Part shown: positions 15,737 to 27,365 of the stretch, piece after piece
Layout of the letters: each line of letters opens with the position of its first letter
Position numbering within the stretch: the stretch's first letter is position 1
NCBI RefSeq assembly: GCF_004801315.1
Contig: NZ_SSNW01000009.1
Location: 1 to 64,000 of the forward strand
Length of the DNA: 64,000 bases
Direction: 5' to 3'
Source: Deinococcus sp. Arct2-2
GTDB taxonomy: Bacteria > Deinococcota > Deinococci > Deinococcales > Deinococcaceae
Program-made: the position numbers and the translations under genes
Notes under the pieces: model-generated
Database searches by the model: none
What the model was told of the DNA's origin: nothing
Seen by the model: the letters and a program-made list of their open reading frames with translations, nothing else

Positions 15737-15979
15737 ATGGCCCGTCTTCACGTTCGCGTTTCCAACACCGAACTGACGCTGCATCACGGCCCCGGCGTGT
15801 ATGTCAGCCGGGAGCGACTGGAGCGGTTTATTACGCGCCGCCGCCTGCTGCTGATCGAGCTGGACAAGCGCGAAACCGAGCGTTGGCGCTTGCCGCAGGG
15901 CCAAACCGTGCAAATCAGCCGGGGCCACCGCGAACACGATTGGCGCGTGGACTGGGTGCGGCAGGAGCTAGGAGCGTAA
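15737..15979 (+). CDS. Small basic protein of unknown function
   Basis: 80 residues, rich in Arg and His, with a central R-R-R-L-L-L-I-E-L-D-K-R-E. No membrane segment, signal peptide or cysteine. I do not recognise the family. Its own leaderless promoter and compact coding frame with Deinococcus-like codon use support a real gene. Confidence 0.6.
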   Translation: MARLHVRVSNTELTLHHGPGVYVSRERLERFITRRRLLLIELDKRETERWRLPQGQTVQISRGHREHDWRVDWVRQELGA

Positions 15980-16318
15980 AGCTTTTCCCACACCCACCGT
16001 CCAGCCCGCATGAACAACCCCGCTCCGGCTCCGGCTATGGGTGTTAAGGTGATGTACGGCAGTGCGCGTGCTTCCGGCGCGTTCTCTGTACATACCCGCT
16101 GCCTCAGGCAGTTCTTCCAAATGCGTCCTGCGAGACGCCACCGGCCCTGCATGGGTGGGTCAGTCCGTCCGAGAGACGGTGATGGGGGTTCCACACATGT
16201 TCAGCACCGCAACCTTAGGGCGCTACCCCAGTCAAACTTGGGGAGACGCTCGCTTTACTTTGATGCCCCGGTGCTTAGCCGCCAAACAAACTGCCGCGAA
16301 ACGAATAGGAGCGAACCG
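15980..16318 (+). ncRNA. Stem-rich leader or small RNA upstream of purC
   Basis: About 340 bp without a gene, holding a series of compact stems: TGTAC/GTACA (16052-16091), CTGCC/GGCAG with TTCTTCC after it (about 16099-16118), GCGTC/GACGC (about 16124-16139), CCACC/GGTGG (about 16138-16160), CCGTC/GACGG (about 16167-16182), and CCCC/GGGG nested in GCG/CGC (about 16221-16247). The last is followed by TTTACTTT. This density suggests a structured 5' leader controlling purC, or an independent RNA. No conserved core of a purine, PRPP, ZTP or other riboswitch that I know could be matched, so no family is assigned. Confidence 0.35.
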
Positions 16319-17062
16319 ATGACCCAGCCCGCCAGCTTTCAGCCCCACCCTGACCTTGGAGAACTGCGCTACGAGGGCAAGGCCAAGCGCGTGTACGCCA
16401 CCGCCGACCCCGCCGTGTATATCGTGGAATACAAGGACGACGCCACAGCCTTCAACGGCGTAAAGAAGGCCCAAATTGGCGGCAAAGGGGCCATCAACAA
16501 CGCGATCACGGCGGCCATTTATCCGCAACTGGAGGCGGCAGGCATTCCCACCCATTTTCTAGAATTGCTGAGCGAGCGCGAGCAGCGGGTGAAGGCCGTA
16601 GAGATCGTGCCCGTCGAAGTAATCGTGCGGAACGTGGCGGCAGGCAGTTTTTCTAAGCGGCTGAACATAGAGGAAGGCACGCCCTTGCCCCGTCCGGTGG
16701 TGGAGTACTGCTACAAATCCGACGCGCTGGGCGACCCGCTGATCAATACGGATACCGCCGTCAGCCTCGGCTGGGCTACCGAAACTGAGTTGGCCCGCAT
16801 TCGTGAACTGGCCCTGCAAGTGCGCGAGTTCCTGACCCCGTTTTTCTTGGCACGCGGCATCAAACTGATCGACTTCAAGTTGGAATTTGGCAAGCTCAGT
16901 GACGGCTCAATCGTGCTGGCCGACGAAATTAGCCCCGATACTTGCCGCTTTTGGGACGCCGAAACAAACGAAAAGATGGACAAAGACCGCTTCCGCCGTG
17001 ATTTGGGCGGCGTAGAAGATGCCTATGCCGAAATGCTGTCTCGCGTGAGGCGGGAAGTCTAA
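16319..17062 (+). CDS. purC: Phosphoribosylaminoimidazole-succinocarboxamide synthase
   Basis: SAICAR synthetase of purine synthesis: joins aspartate to CAIR using ATP. 247 residues. Signatures: Y-E-G-K-A-K-R-V-Y near residues 15-23, K-D-D-A-T-A-F-N near 38-45, and [12 protein letters not shown], plus L-I-D-F-K-L-E-F-G and [12 protein letters not shown] late. ATG at 16319 has AGGAG 8 nt upstream. First gene of the purine cluster; 154 bp separate it from purS. Confidence 0.94.
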   Translation: MTQPASFQPHPDLGELRYEGKAKRVYATADPAVYIVEYKDDATAFNGVKKAQIGGKGAINNAITAAIYPQLEAAGIPTHFLELLSEREQRVKAVEIVPVEVIVRNVAAGSFSKRLNIEEGTPLPRPVVEYCYKSDALGDPLINTDTAVSLGWATETELARIRELALQVREFLTPFFLARGIKLIDFKLEFGKLSDGSIVLADEISPDTCRFWDAETNEKMDKDRFRRDLGGVEDAYAEMLSRVRREV

Positions 17063-17216
17063 GGGTCAAGCGTCTAACAGACTAAGGCGGTAGGCCGAAA
17101 CGCTCTTGCCCCTTTTCTCTGACAAAAACCCGCCCACAGCCTTCTTTTTGCCGTTCTTAGATTCTTCGACCCTCGACCCTTAGACCTCGCGCCCCTTAAA
17201 CACAGGAGGAGCCACT

Positions 17217-17519
17217 ATGTCCCCCGAACCCACCAAAACCCACCAAGCCACAGTGTTTCAAGCCAAAGTCTTCGTGACCCTCAAGCCGTCCATCCTCGAT
17301 CCGCAGGGGCGCACCGTAGAACGCGCTTTGTCCCATTTGGGCCAACAAGCCAGCAGCGTGCGCGTGGGCAAATTGATTGAATTGCAACTGGAGGGCGAGC
17401 GCGGCGAGGTGGAAGCCCGCCTGCAAGACATGGCCGTGAACGTGCTGAGCAATCCCGTGATGGAAGACGTGCGCTGGGAGCTGGAAGAATCCCCCGTGCA
17501 GGCGGTGGCGGGCGCGTGA
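17217..17519 (+). CDS. purS: Phosphoribosylformylglycinamidine synthase subunit PurS
   Basis: A 100-residue PurS, the small bridging subunit of the three-part FGAM synthase (PurS-PurQ-PurL). Typical start [16 protein letters not shown] and G-K-L-I-E-L-Q-L follow a short extension. AGGAGG lies about 7 nt before the ATG. The stop overlaps the GTG of purQ (GTGA). The 150 bp upstream contain TTAGACCC-type words. Confidence 0.9.
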   Translation: MSPEPTKTHQATVFQAKVFVTLKPSILDPQGRTVERALSHLGQQASSVRVGKLIELQLEGERGEVEARLQDMAVNVLSNPVMEDVRWELEESPVQAVAGA

Positions 17520-18199
17520 ACGTCGCCGTTATCCAGTTCCCTGGCTCCAACTGCGACGGCGACGCCCTGCACGCGGCCCGCCTGACCCTCGACCCCGACG
17601 CCCAATTCGTGTGGCACACCGATGACGGCCTCCCCGCCGGAACCGATCTGGTGTTCTTGCCCGGCGGATTCTCTTACGGCGACCACCTGAGAAGCGGCGC
17701 AGTGGCGGCACGTAGCCCGATCATGAACGCAGTCAAGGCCCACGCCGAATGCGGCGGCTACGTGCTGGGCGTCTGCAACGGCTTTCAAGTGCTGACCGAA
17801 TCGGGCCTACTACCGGGGGCACTCAGCCGCAATACCGACCTGCATTTCCTGTGCCGCCCGGTGCATCTGCGCGTCGAAACCAGCGACACCGCATTCACGG
17901 GCGCGTACACAGCAGGCCAAATCATTGAGATTCCGATTGCTCACGGCGAAGGCAACTACTACGCCGACCCTGAAACGGTGGCGCGGCTGGAAGGCGACGG
18001 GCGCGTGGTGTTCCGGTACGTCAACAACCCCAACGGAAGTCTGAACGACATCGCCGGGATTATCAGCGAACGGGGCAACGTGCTGGGCATGATGCCGCAC
18101 CCCGAACGTGCGGTAGAAGCCCTGCTGGGCAGCGAAGACGGGCGCGGGCTGTTCGAATCGTTGAGCCAAATTCTGAGCAAGGGAGTGCTGGTCAAATGA
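17516..18199 (+). CDS. purQ: Phosphoribosylformylglycinamidine synthase subunit PurQ (glutaminase)
   Basis: A 227-residue class I glutamine amidotransferase that supplies ammonia to PurL. Catalytic nucleophile Cys87 sits in G-V-C-N-G-F-Q; the His/Glu pair is in M-M-P-H-P-E-R near the end. The N terminus [12 protein letters not shown] is diagnostic. GTG start overlaps purS; stop overlaps the next gene by 4 bp. Confidence 0.93.
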   Translation: MNVAVIQFPGSNCDGDALHAARLTLDPDAQFVWHTDDGLPAGTDLVFLPGGFSYGDHLRSGAVAARSPIMNAVKAHAECGGYVLGVCNGFQVLTESGLLPGALSRNTDLHFLCRPVHLRVETSDTAFTGAYTAGQIIEIPIAHGEGNYYADPETVARLEGDGRVVFRYVNNPNGSLNDIAGIISERGNVLGMMPHPERAVEALLGSEDGRGLFESLSQILSKGVLVK

Positions 18200-18668
18200 C
18201 GGGTCTGCAGACATTCTTATCCGAGCAGTACACCGCCGAGTTTCAAGCCTTCCGCACCGTGCTGGACGCTGTGCCCACCGAGGCTTTTGCCGCCGCCACA
18301 TTGGGCCACAGTCCCGCGTGGCACGCCCTCCACATTGCCGAGTGGGTGCGTCTGACGGTGTTACAAGACTGCACGCCGAATTATCACCATCTGGGCTGGG
18401 AAGACAAGCCTTGGGTAGGGCCGATGGGTACCGAAGCCGCACCACTGAATGAGCAGGCAGACAAGGCCGCGGTTCTGGCCCATCTGGACGACGTAGGCGC
18501 GAAAGCAGTGGCGTATTTGGCCGCTGCCAGCGACGCCGAAATGCAGGGCATGACCTTTTCCCCCAGCGCCCCCACCGGAGAGCGCCCCCGCCTCGCCGCA
18601 TTGGGAATGCATGTGCGCCACATCGCGTACCACAGAGGGCAAGTGGCGCTGGGCAGGAAGGAGCAAGC

Positions 18669-18672
<4 letters not shown>
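18196..18672 (+). CDS. DinB-like protein inserted in the purine operon
   Basis: A 158-residue four-helix DinB/YfiT-like protein. Metal-ligand-type His residues appear as W-H-A-L-H-I-A-E-W (about residues 36-44) and as [12 protein letters not shown] near the C terminus, the usual triad region of DinB-like enzymes. Members include thiol-dependent transferases; this one has no assigned substrate. It overlaps purQ and purL by 4 bp each, so it is translated in lockstep with FGAM synthase. Confidence 0.78.
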
Positions 18673-20896
<2,224 letters not shown>

Positions 20897-20900
<4 letters not shown>

Positions 20901-22357
20901 TGGTGGGCGACAACTGGACGGACAGCCCAGACATGAACGCCGACTTCGACCCCGCCCTCGACAAGCCCCGCGAGGAATGCGGTGTGTTCGGCATGTATTC
21001 GCCCCACGCCCTTGATCTGGCGTGGCTCACGTACCTCGGCATTTTCGCCCTCCAGCACCGAGGGCAGGAAGCGGCGGGCATGTGCGTCAGTGACGGCGAC
21101 AAGTTCCATGTGGAAAAAGACCTCGGACTGGTCACGCAGGTCTTCGACGAGCGGCGGCTGGAGCGGGTGCGCCTCCCCAACGCCCGCGTCAGCATCGGGC
21201 ATGTGCGCTACAGCACCACCGGCAGCAACCTGCGCTTCAATGCCCAGCCCCTCACGACCCGCACCAACAAGGGCATTTTGGGATTGGCGCACAACGGCAA
21301 TTTTGTAAATGCCCGTGAAGTTCGCAACCAAATGTTGATGGAAGGCGCACTCTTTGCCACCACCAACGACTCTGAAGTGATGCTGAACCTGATTGCCCGC
21401 GAGTCGCACATGGACTTGGTGGAAGCCACCGCCGGAGCCATGCAGCAACTGAAAGGCGGCTACGCCTGCGTCCTGATGAGCCGCACGGCCCTGATCGGGT
21501 TCCGTGACCCCAACGGCGTGCGGCCCCTCGTGATCGGGCAGCGGGACGACGGCGCATACGTGATCGCCTCCGAACCCTGCGCCCTGTACACGGTGGGGGC
21601 AAGGCTGCTGCGCGACGTGCTGCCCGGAGAACTGGTCTGGGTAGACGAAAACGGCCTGCACAGCCTGATGGTGCATCCTGCCGCGCCCACGCCCTGCGCC
21701 TTCGAGTGGATTTATTTTGCCCGCAGCGACGGAGAACTGGACGGTGTAGACACCTACGCCAGCCGAATTCGCATGGGCATTCAGTTGGCCCGCGAACACC
21801 CCGTAGAGGCCGACGTGGTGGTGCCCGTGCCCGATTCCGGCATCGGAGCGGCCATCGGGTACGCCCGCGAAAGTGGCTTGCCCTTCGACTACGGCCTTTC
21901 CAAAAACCCTTACGCTGGCCGCACCTTTATTGCACCCACACAGGAAGCCCGTGACCTGAAAGTGCGGATGAAGCTCTCGCCCACGAGTGCGGTGCGCGGC
22001 AAACGGGTGATCTTGGTAGACGACTCCATCGTGCGCGGCACGACTTCCAGCCTGATCGTAAATCTGCTGCGCGACGCCGGGGCCACCGAAGTCCATTTCC
22101 GGGTGTCCAGCCCGCCCATCAAGCACCCGTGTTTTTACGGCATCGACACCGCCGCCCGCAAAGAACTGGTGGCGAGTACGCACAGCTTGGAGCAAATCTG
22201 CCAACTGATCGGGGCCGATACGCTGGCTTTCATCAGCGAACGCGGGCTGGCCGAAGCCGTCAGTGGCCCCGGCCTGTGCCTCGCCTGCTTCAACGGCAAC
22301 TATCCGGCAGGCACGCCGCTGCTGAATGATGTGGATAAGTTGGCTTTGGAGGTGTAA
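20897..22357 (+). CDS. purF: Amidophosphoribosyltransferase
   Basis: First committed enzyme of purine synthesis, forming phosphoribosylamine from PRPP and glutamine. 486 residues. The catalytic N-terminal Cys is residue 28 in E-E-C-G-V-F-G, so a 27-residue propeptide must be removed. The PRPP loop [13 protein letters not shown] lies near residues 371-383. Cysteines in C-L-A-C-F-N-G-N-Y near the end fit the iron-sulfur type enzyme. Last gene of the coupled cluster. Confidence 0.93.
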
Positions 22358-22367
22358 CGGGAGAAAT

Positions 22368-22712
22368 CTAGATTCCCAAGTGCATTCTCAGCTTGGCGTC
22401 TATTTCGCTCATCAGGTCATCCGGGACATGTCCCAGCCGCTTAAGAAACCGGGTGACATTGGCTGCTCGCATAGCCTCTAGCTGGGCTTTACTGTCGTAA
22501 TCGAGGCCCGTGCGCTGATTGGGCAGCAGAACATTAGTGACATACATCCGCTCTACGTTGCTGGTCAGGGGAACGGTCATCAGTAAGACGGCGTTGGCGT
22601 TGGCCGCATTGTTACTGACCACGATTCCGGGATGGACTTGCCCAGCCTCACCTTCCCGCCCGTCTGGGCGATAGTTGATCAACCAGATGTCGCCGCGCCG
22701 CACCAGTTTCAA
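22368..22712 (-). CDS. MazF/PemK-type toxin
   Basis: A 114-residue mRNA interferase-like toxin. Signatures: R-R-G-D-I-W-L-I-N-Y near residues 5-14, H-P-G-I-V-V-S-N near 27-34 (the R-P-x-L/I-V-V-S region of MazF), T-V-P-L-T-S-N, and L-L-P-N-Q-R-T-G-L. Starts with TTG overlapping the antitoxin stop (TTGA). Lies 10 bp from the convergent purF stop. Expected to cleave mRNA when unbound by its antitoxin. Confidence 0.82.
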   Translation of the reverse strand: MKLVRRGDIWLINYRPDGREGEAGQVHPGIVVSNNAANANAVLLMTVPLTSNVERMYVTNVLLPNQRTGLDYDSKAQLEAMRAANVTRFLKRLGHVPDDLMSEIDAKLRMHLGI

Positions 22713-22948
22713 ACGCCTTCCAATCCATCGGTGTTGTCGGCTGGGTACTGTTCCAATCCTGCCCGTTGAGCGTCTCCCAACTCCCGGTAAGCCTCGTTTA
22801 GCACTTGGTCACGGAGCGCCCGGACGGCATCAGCCAAAGCCGCACTCCGAGAATCTAGAGCGCGGCTGGCTTGGTAATTGTCCAAAAACATAGCCAGCTC
22901 TGCGGGCAAGGTGGCACTGATTCTCACAGCGTTGGTGGTATGAGTCAT
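22709..22948 (-). CDS. MazE-like ribbon-helix-helix antitoxin
   Basis: A 79-residue antitoxin. The N terminus V-R-I-S-A-T-L-P-A-E-L-A-M-F-L-D-N-Y reads as an RHH strand and helix; the acidic C-terminal tail (A-D-N-T-D-G-L-E-G-V) is the likely toxin-binding part. It precedes and overlaps the toxin, the usual order, allowing autorepression of the pair. Confidence 0.78.
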   Translation of the reverse strand: MTHTTNAVRISATLPAELAMFLDNYQASRALDSRSAALADAVRALRDQVLNEAYRELGDAQRAGLEQYPADNTDGLEGV

Positions 22949-22955
22949 GCCATTA

Positions 22956-22961
22956 AGTATA
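22956..22961 (-). promoter_or_regulatory. -10 box TATACT of the toxin-antitoxin pair
   Basis: TATACT on the minus strand ends 7 nt before the antitoxin ATG; AAGT and ACTT half-sites flank it (22955-22969) and could serve as an RHH operator. Confidence 0.45.
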
Positions 22962-23023
22962 TGACACTTGATGCTCTGAGCAGAAACCTCTGCCTGAAGC
23001 AGGAGCTTATCAATCTGGCTCCC

Positions 23024-23923
23024 TCACCCCACTTTCGGCAACACCAGCACGGGCACAGGCGAGGCTCGGATAATCTTGCTGGCGTTCGAGCCGAGGAAGA
23101 CGCGGGCCAACACCCCCATCCGGCTGGAACCCAGCGCCAAGACTTCGCCGGGGTGCCAGTCCACTTGCCCCAACGCCTCTTCCCAAGATTCTCCGTCAGC
23201 GAGGGCCACGCTGATGGGCGGCGAGTGTCCGGCCAACTGCTCTTGCAAGCGCTCCAGCGCGGCTTTCGTGCGCTCGCGCCAAGCATCCACGATCATGTTT
23301 TCGGCTTTGTAACCCGCCAGCGAGGGGTACATTTGACGGTCTCGCACGGCAAAGGCCACCACCCGCAGCGGCACGCCCAAACTGCCCGCCAACCGGAGTG
23401 CTTCCAACACCGTGCTGTTCGACACTTCGGTTCCGGCGTAGGCGCAACTGAGACGGGTCACGCGCTGCCCCGGTGCCAAGTCGTAGCCCTGCGGAGCCAG
23501 CGCCACCGCAAGGCCGGACGAATGCAGAATCTCGCTGGAGACGCTGCCGAGGCTCAGGCGTCCGCTGACTCCTGCACGGGCTGAACCCACCACCAACACA
23601 TCGGCCCCTGCCTGCGCCGCCGCTTCGCTGAGGCCGACAGTGGTGGATTTGGCCGCGTGCTTGAGGTACTGCACCTGAATTGGAGGAACGCCCTCCATGC
23701 CTTCCAGCAGACTCCAGGCGCTGGCAAGGGTTTCTTGGGCGTGTTCGTCTAGGTAGTTGGCGTACTCCTGATCCACGGCGCTGAGGGTGGGATGGTTCCA
23801 GACCTCGGGAACGATGGTGCAGACGATAAGTTGACCCGTCCCTTGCCCCGTCAGCAGGCGGCCCAGCACCAAGGCTTCCGCACCCGCTTGATCGGCGGCG
23901 TAGCCCACCAGCACGGTGGTCAT
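23024..23923 (-). CDS. Universal stress protein with two Usp domains
   Basis: A 299-residue tandem UspA protein. Domain 1 covers about residues 1-142 and ends with V-L-V-V-G-S-A-R-A-G-V-S-G-R-L-S-L-G-S-V-S, an ATP-binding G-2x-G-9x-G-S/T type motif; domain 2 ends with A-L-G-S-S-R-M-G-V-L-A-R-V-F-L-G-S-N-A. Its start overlaps the stop of the upstream permease by 4 bp, so it probably monitors or tunes that transporter, a frequent pairing. Confidence 0.85.
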   Translation of the reverse strand: MTTVLVGYAADQAGAEALVLGRLLTGQGTGQLIVCTIVPEVWNHPTLSAVDQEYANYLDEHAQETLASAWSLLEGMEGVPPIQVQYLKHAAKSTTVGLSEAAAQAGADVLVVGSARAGVSGRLSLGSVSSEILHSSGLAVALAPQGYDLAPGQRVTRLSCAYAGTEVSNSTVLEALRLAGSLGVPLRVVAFAVRDRQMYPSLAGYKAENMIVDAWRERTKAALERLQEQLAGHSPPISVALADGESWEEALGQVDWHPGEVLALGSSRMGVLARVFLGSNASKIIRASPVPVLVLPKVG

Positions 23924-25416
23924 CGGCGGCTCTTGCGCTGTTGCGCCAGTTTAAGCTGACCCAGTTTGGAATGCCGGATGCCGTAAGCAAAGTACCCCAC
24001 CAACGCCACCGCCATCCAGATGAAAAACACCTGATACGTCGTGGTGGGCAGGTCTTTGACGATGAACATGCACACCGCGATGCTCAGGCCGGGAATGACC
24101 CAAGGGCCGAACGGCAGCTTAAAGCCGCGCTCTAGCTTGGGCGCTTTGTAGCGCATGACGATCACGCCCACCGACACCAGCGAAAAGGCCACCAGCGTGC
24201 CCATGCTGACCATGTCCCACAAGTAGGCCGAATCCACAAAGCCGCCCACCAAGCCCACCAGCACGCACACGACCACCGTATTGAACACCGGGGCCAGCGT
24301 GCGCGGACTCACCGAATGGAAGGCTTTGGGAATGAGGCCGTCGCGGCCAATGGCAAACAGAATGCGCGTTTGGCCGTAAATGGTGACCAGTGTGACGCTG
24401 AAGACCGAAATGACTGCGCCCGCCGACAGCAGCACAGCGGGCCATTTGGCGTGCAGCACGTTCTGCAAAATTACGGCCAAACCCGCTTCTTGGTCTTTGA
24501 AGGCCGAGGCCGGTTGTGCGCCCATAGCCGCCACACACACGATGATATAGGCGGCAATCACGATGACGAGCGCCAAAATGATGCCCAGCGGGACATTACG
24601 CTTGGGGTTTTTGACCTCTGCACCCGCCGTTGCCACCGTGTCTAGGCCGATGAACGAGAAGAAAATCGTGCCTGCCGCCGCCACGATGCCCACTTTGTTT
24701 CCGGCTACGTCGGTGCCGCTGACGCCGAACGGATTGAACGGCACGAAATTGCTGGATTTAAAGGCAGCGAGCGCCACCGCCGAGAAAAACAGCAGAATAC
24801 CGACCTTTATCATGACCATGATGGCGTTGATGGCCGCCGATTCGCGTGCGCCGCGCAGGAGCAGCAAGCAGCACATCGTGACCAGAATGATGGGCGGCAA
24901 GTTGATGTGTCCGGCGTGAATCTCTAGGCCCGTGTCGCCGCGCACCAGCATGGGCGAGCGCAGGGCTTCGGGAATGCTCCAGCCGGTGGCGTTGGTCAGG
25001 AAGTTATTGAGATATTCAGACCAGCCGATAGAGGTGGCGCTGGCCGCCAGCGCGTATTCCAGCAGCAGGCACGCCCCCACGATGTAGGCCGCGAATTCTC
25101 CAATGGTGACGTAAGTGTACGAGTACGCCGACCCCGACGCCGGAATGCTGGAGGCGAGTTCGGCGTAACACAGCGCCGTCAGGGCCGCCGCCACGCCCGC
25201 CAAAATAAACGACCAGATCACGGCGGGGCCAGCTTTGGGCACAGCTTCGGCCATCGCAAAAAAGATACCGGTGCCGATGGTGGCCCCCACACCCAACATC
25301 ACCAGCGAAAAAAGATTGAGGCTGCGGCCCAGTTCCCCGTGTCCCCCATGCCCGCTTCCCGCTTCGGCATCTGCCGTTTTGGTTCGCATCAGTTTTTGCC
25401 AAACAGTCGTGGTCAT
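23920..25416 (-). CDS. Amino acid permease (APC superfamily, cationic amino acid type)
   Basis: A 498-residue transporter with about 12 membrane helices plus extra C-terminal ones. The N-terminal signature G-V-G-A-T-I-G-T-G-I-F-F near residues 41-52 is that of APC/CAT transporters, and helix 6 carries F-F-S-F-I-G-L-D-T-V-A-T-A-G-A-E-V-K-N-P, also CAT-like. Expected to import cationic or other amino acids across the inner membrane. Co-transcribed with the downstream Usp gene. Confidence 0.87.
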   Translation of the reverse strand: MTTTVWQKLMRTKTADAEAGSGHGGHGELGRSLNLFSLVMLGVGATIGTGIFFAMAEAVPKAGPAVIWSFILAGVAAALTALCYAELASSIPASGSAYSYTYVTIGEFAAYIVGACLLLEYALAASATSIGWSEYLNNFLTNATGWSIPEALRSPMLVRGDTGLEIHAGHINLPPIILVTMCCLLLLRGARESAAINAIMVMIKVGILLFFSAVALAAFKSSNFVPFNPFGVSGTDVAGNKVGIVAAAGTIFFSFIGLDTVATAGAEVKNPKRNVPLGIILALVIVIAAYIIVCVAAMGAQPASAFKDQEAGLAVILQNVLHAKWPAVLLSAGAVISVFSVTLVTIYGQTRILFAIGRDGLIPKAFHSVSPRTLAPVFNTVVVCVLVGLVGGFVDSAYLWDMVSMGTLVAFSLVSVGVIVMRYKAPKLERGFKLPFGPWVIPGLSIAVCMFIVKDLPTTTYQVFFIWMAVALVGYFAYGIRHSKLGQLKLAQQRKSRR

Positions 25417-25816
25417 CTGGTGATTTCTCCTCTGAAGTGCTGTGGTTTGGCCTGACTGCTGACCGAGGGCAGCGCCGCCTGAACAGCGTGCCGTCCCGCC
25501 AACTGAGCGTCAGAGCGAATCCGTGAATCTTGAACGGTGTACCCCGGAGTGGGGTAAGGCTGGAGAAGAATCGACTCCGAACAGCATTGACCGTGAAGCG
25601 CCTGAGTGCGGGAAGCTCTTCCAGAGCCGATCCGTGCGGCCAAACCCTCTATCTGCCGCAGCTAGCCCGTCCACTTCCCAGTTGTGAATAAATCCATATT
25701 GGAGTGTATATAGATTACATTTCAAGCTTCGCAGCCCATATAGACAGGCAGCGGGTCAGCAAAAACCTCCATACCCGAACGGAGCATGGAGGAGAGGGAA
25801 CGGCGCGAGAGTTTAT
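25417..25816 (-). other. 400-bp leader region of the permease-Usp operon
   Basis: No gene seen. On the transcribed strand it includes a tight hairpin TACCCC/GGGGTA (25542-25558) and a GGCTCTGGAAGAGC stem (about 25613-25628). The far end (25681-25735) is AT-rich and is the likely promoter area. No riboswitch family was matched. Confidence 0.3.
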
Positions 25817-26059
25817 CTAGTTGTTCCGCCGCCCACGCATGGCGAGGACGCTGCCCGCACCTGCCAGCAGCCCACCGATGGCCGCCAAACCCACCGTGAA
25901 CATGACGCCGAGGCCGGGGTTGGCGGTGGTGTTGTTGCGCAGGGCCGAAGCCACCGCGTGCAGTTGATTGATGGCGATCACGTTGGCAAACAGCAGCACC
26001 AACGCGCCCACGATCAGCAGGACGCCGAGGACACCCATCAGGCGCGGGAAGATAGTCAT
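25817..26059 (-). CDS. Small two-helix membrane protein
   Basis: 80 residues: helix 1 at about 7-31 (G-V-L-G-V-L-L-I-V-G-A-L-V-L-L-F), a polar loop with R-N-N-T-T-A-N, helix 2 at about 51-73, and a basic tail R-G-R-R-N-N. An open frame continues upstream to 26386 but that part is repetitive Pro/Arg text that shadows the next gene. Function unknown. Confidence 0.6.
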   Translation of the reverse strand: MTIFPRLMGVLGVLLIVGALVLLFANVIAINQLHAVASALRNNTTANPGLGVMFTVGLAAIGGLLAGAGSVLAMRGRRNN

Positions 26060-26214
26060 GCGGGCATGATAAGCCGCCGAAGCCCGCTGCGGGTCATCGT
26101 CACTGGAGTTTATGGAGCATGAATGAGGGGAATTAGGGAAACGAAGGGCCAGTCTCCACCTTTTGCCTGACACCTTTTGATGGATGACCGGAGTGTCATG
26201 TGTAGCGCACTCTG

Positions 26215-26724
26215 ATGAGCATGCTGAGCAACGAAGAGCGGCAGCGCATCGAGGCCGAGGAGGTGGCGGCGGCAGAGGCGCTGGCGCACAGTACGTCCCA
26301 AGTGCGTCATCAGGAGGCGGTGCAGGCTTACCGTCAGGAAGTTCGCGCTCAGCTTCGGCCCCGGCCCGCGCCTTGGTGGTGGTCACTGCGCTGGGCGCTG
26401 GCTGCCGTACCTGTCGTGGCGGCCACCTTGCTGCTGTTTCCCAACCTGTTGCCCAGTGACCGGGCCACCGACGATACAGCGGGCGGCATAGCCAACTCTG
26501 CCCTGATGAACCGCTGCCAAGCCGAAGTGAGCGGCCAACTGTTGCAGATTCAGAGCGACTTGGCTTTCCCCAGTTGGCAGGAAGCGTCGGGGCAATTCAG
26601 CGCCAATGCGGACGGCAAACGCTGGGACGGCTGGGTCAGGCAGGGCGACACCCGCACCGATTTCAGTTGCAGTTTTACGCTGGCCGATCAAAGCGTTATC
26701 GCGCAGCTTATTCAGGCCAATTAA
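26215..26724 (+). CDS. Single-pass membrane protein of unknown function
   Basis: 169 residues. Cytoplasmic part (1-58) is a charged helix rich in E, A and Q; a membrane helix follows at about 60-80 (W-A-L-A-A-V-P-V-V-A-A-T-L-L-L-F); the rest is outside with two Cys (about 101 and 152) that could form a disulfide. The topology resembles anti-sigma factors, but there is no zinc motif and no sigma gene beside it. Confidence 0.6.
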   Translation: MSMLSNEERQRIEAEEVAAAEALAHSTSQVRHQEAVQAYRQEVRAQLRPRPAPWWWSLRWALAAVPVVAATLLLFPNLLPSDRATDDTAGGIANSALMNRCQAEVSGQLLQIQSDLAFPSWQEASGQFSANADGKRWDGWVRQGDTRTDFSCSFTLADQSVIAQLIQAN

Positions 26725-26772
26725 GCGCAGGCCGTTGAGCAGACATTTCTTTCACCGCGCAGGAGGCATCCC

Positions 26773-27348
26773 ATGAACCGTACCCTCAGCTTGCTGGCCC
26801 TCGCCACCCTCGGCTTCGTTTCGGCCACTACGCTCACGCCGCCTGCTGCTGCACCGTCCACGCCGTCCGCTTCTGCCCGGCCCATCGTCGTACCGCGCCA
26901 AAAAATCGGCCTGACTTGTAACGACACCTATTTCAAATCGCCGCGCCAGAATTACCTCTTGCTCGATGAAAGCTACCCGCTGTGTACCCTGCGCTTGCCG
27001 CTGGCATTGCGGCAACGCTGGCCGGGGGCGCGGACATTTTATTTTATTCCACGGGTCTCGGCCACACTGTATGCCAAAGACAGCCGGGGCAACGGCAAAT
27101 GGTTGCCGCTGTCGCCGCTGGTGAATCCTGGGGCCGACGCCCTGCACCGCGCTGTAGATTCGGCCACCTATGAGGCGGTAGAGCTGACCGGGCAATTTAA
27201 GAAACTCAGCGACGTAGCGGGCCAAAATAAGGCCGATACCGTGAGTGCGGGCGGCAAACTGACCGTGTGCGTGGCTCCCGTGAGGGTAGGAGAAACGCCG
27301 TGCGTCACCTTCGACATCACGGCGCGGTACAAGGTCTATACGCGCTAG
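26773..27348 (+). CDS. Secreted or periplasmic protein of unknown function
   Basis: 191 residues with a signal peptide (M-N-R-T-L-S-L-L-A-L-A-T-L-G-F-V-S-A, cut near 18-20), a Pro/Ser/Ala-rich linker to about 40, and a beta-rich domain containing four Cys in two likely pairs. GGAGG lies 7 nt before the ATG. No family recognised. Confidence 0.65.
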   Translation: MNRTLSLLALATLGFVSATTLTPPAAAPSTPSASARPIVVPRQKIGLTCNDTYFKSPRQNYLLLDESYPLCTLRLPLALRQRWPGARTFYFIPRVSATLYAKDSRGNGKWLPLSPLVNPGADALHRAVDSATYEAVELTGQFKKLSDVAGQNKADTVSAGGKLTVCVAPVRVGETPCVTFDITARYKVYTR

Positions 27349-27365
27349 AGCAGTTGCTCAGCCGA

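Noticed and set aside
16060..16250. 6S RNA, SRP RNA or a purine/PRPP/ZTP riboswitch upstream of purC
   Set aside because: Only short word similarity (for example GTCCGTCCGAGA to E. coli 6S); the stems are local and do not form the long 6S rod, and no riboswitch core matches. Kept as an unassigned structured leader.
16010..16318. In-frame N-terminal extension of purC and the 86-residue frame at 16062
   Set aside because: PurC homology begins at 16319 with a good ribosome site; the upstream text overlaps compact RNA stems and has no protein similarity.
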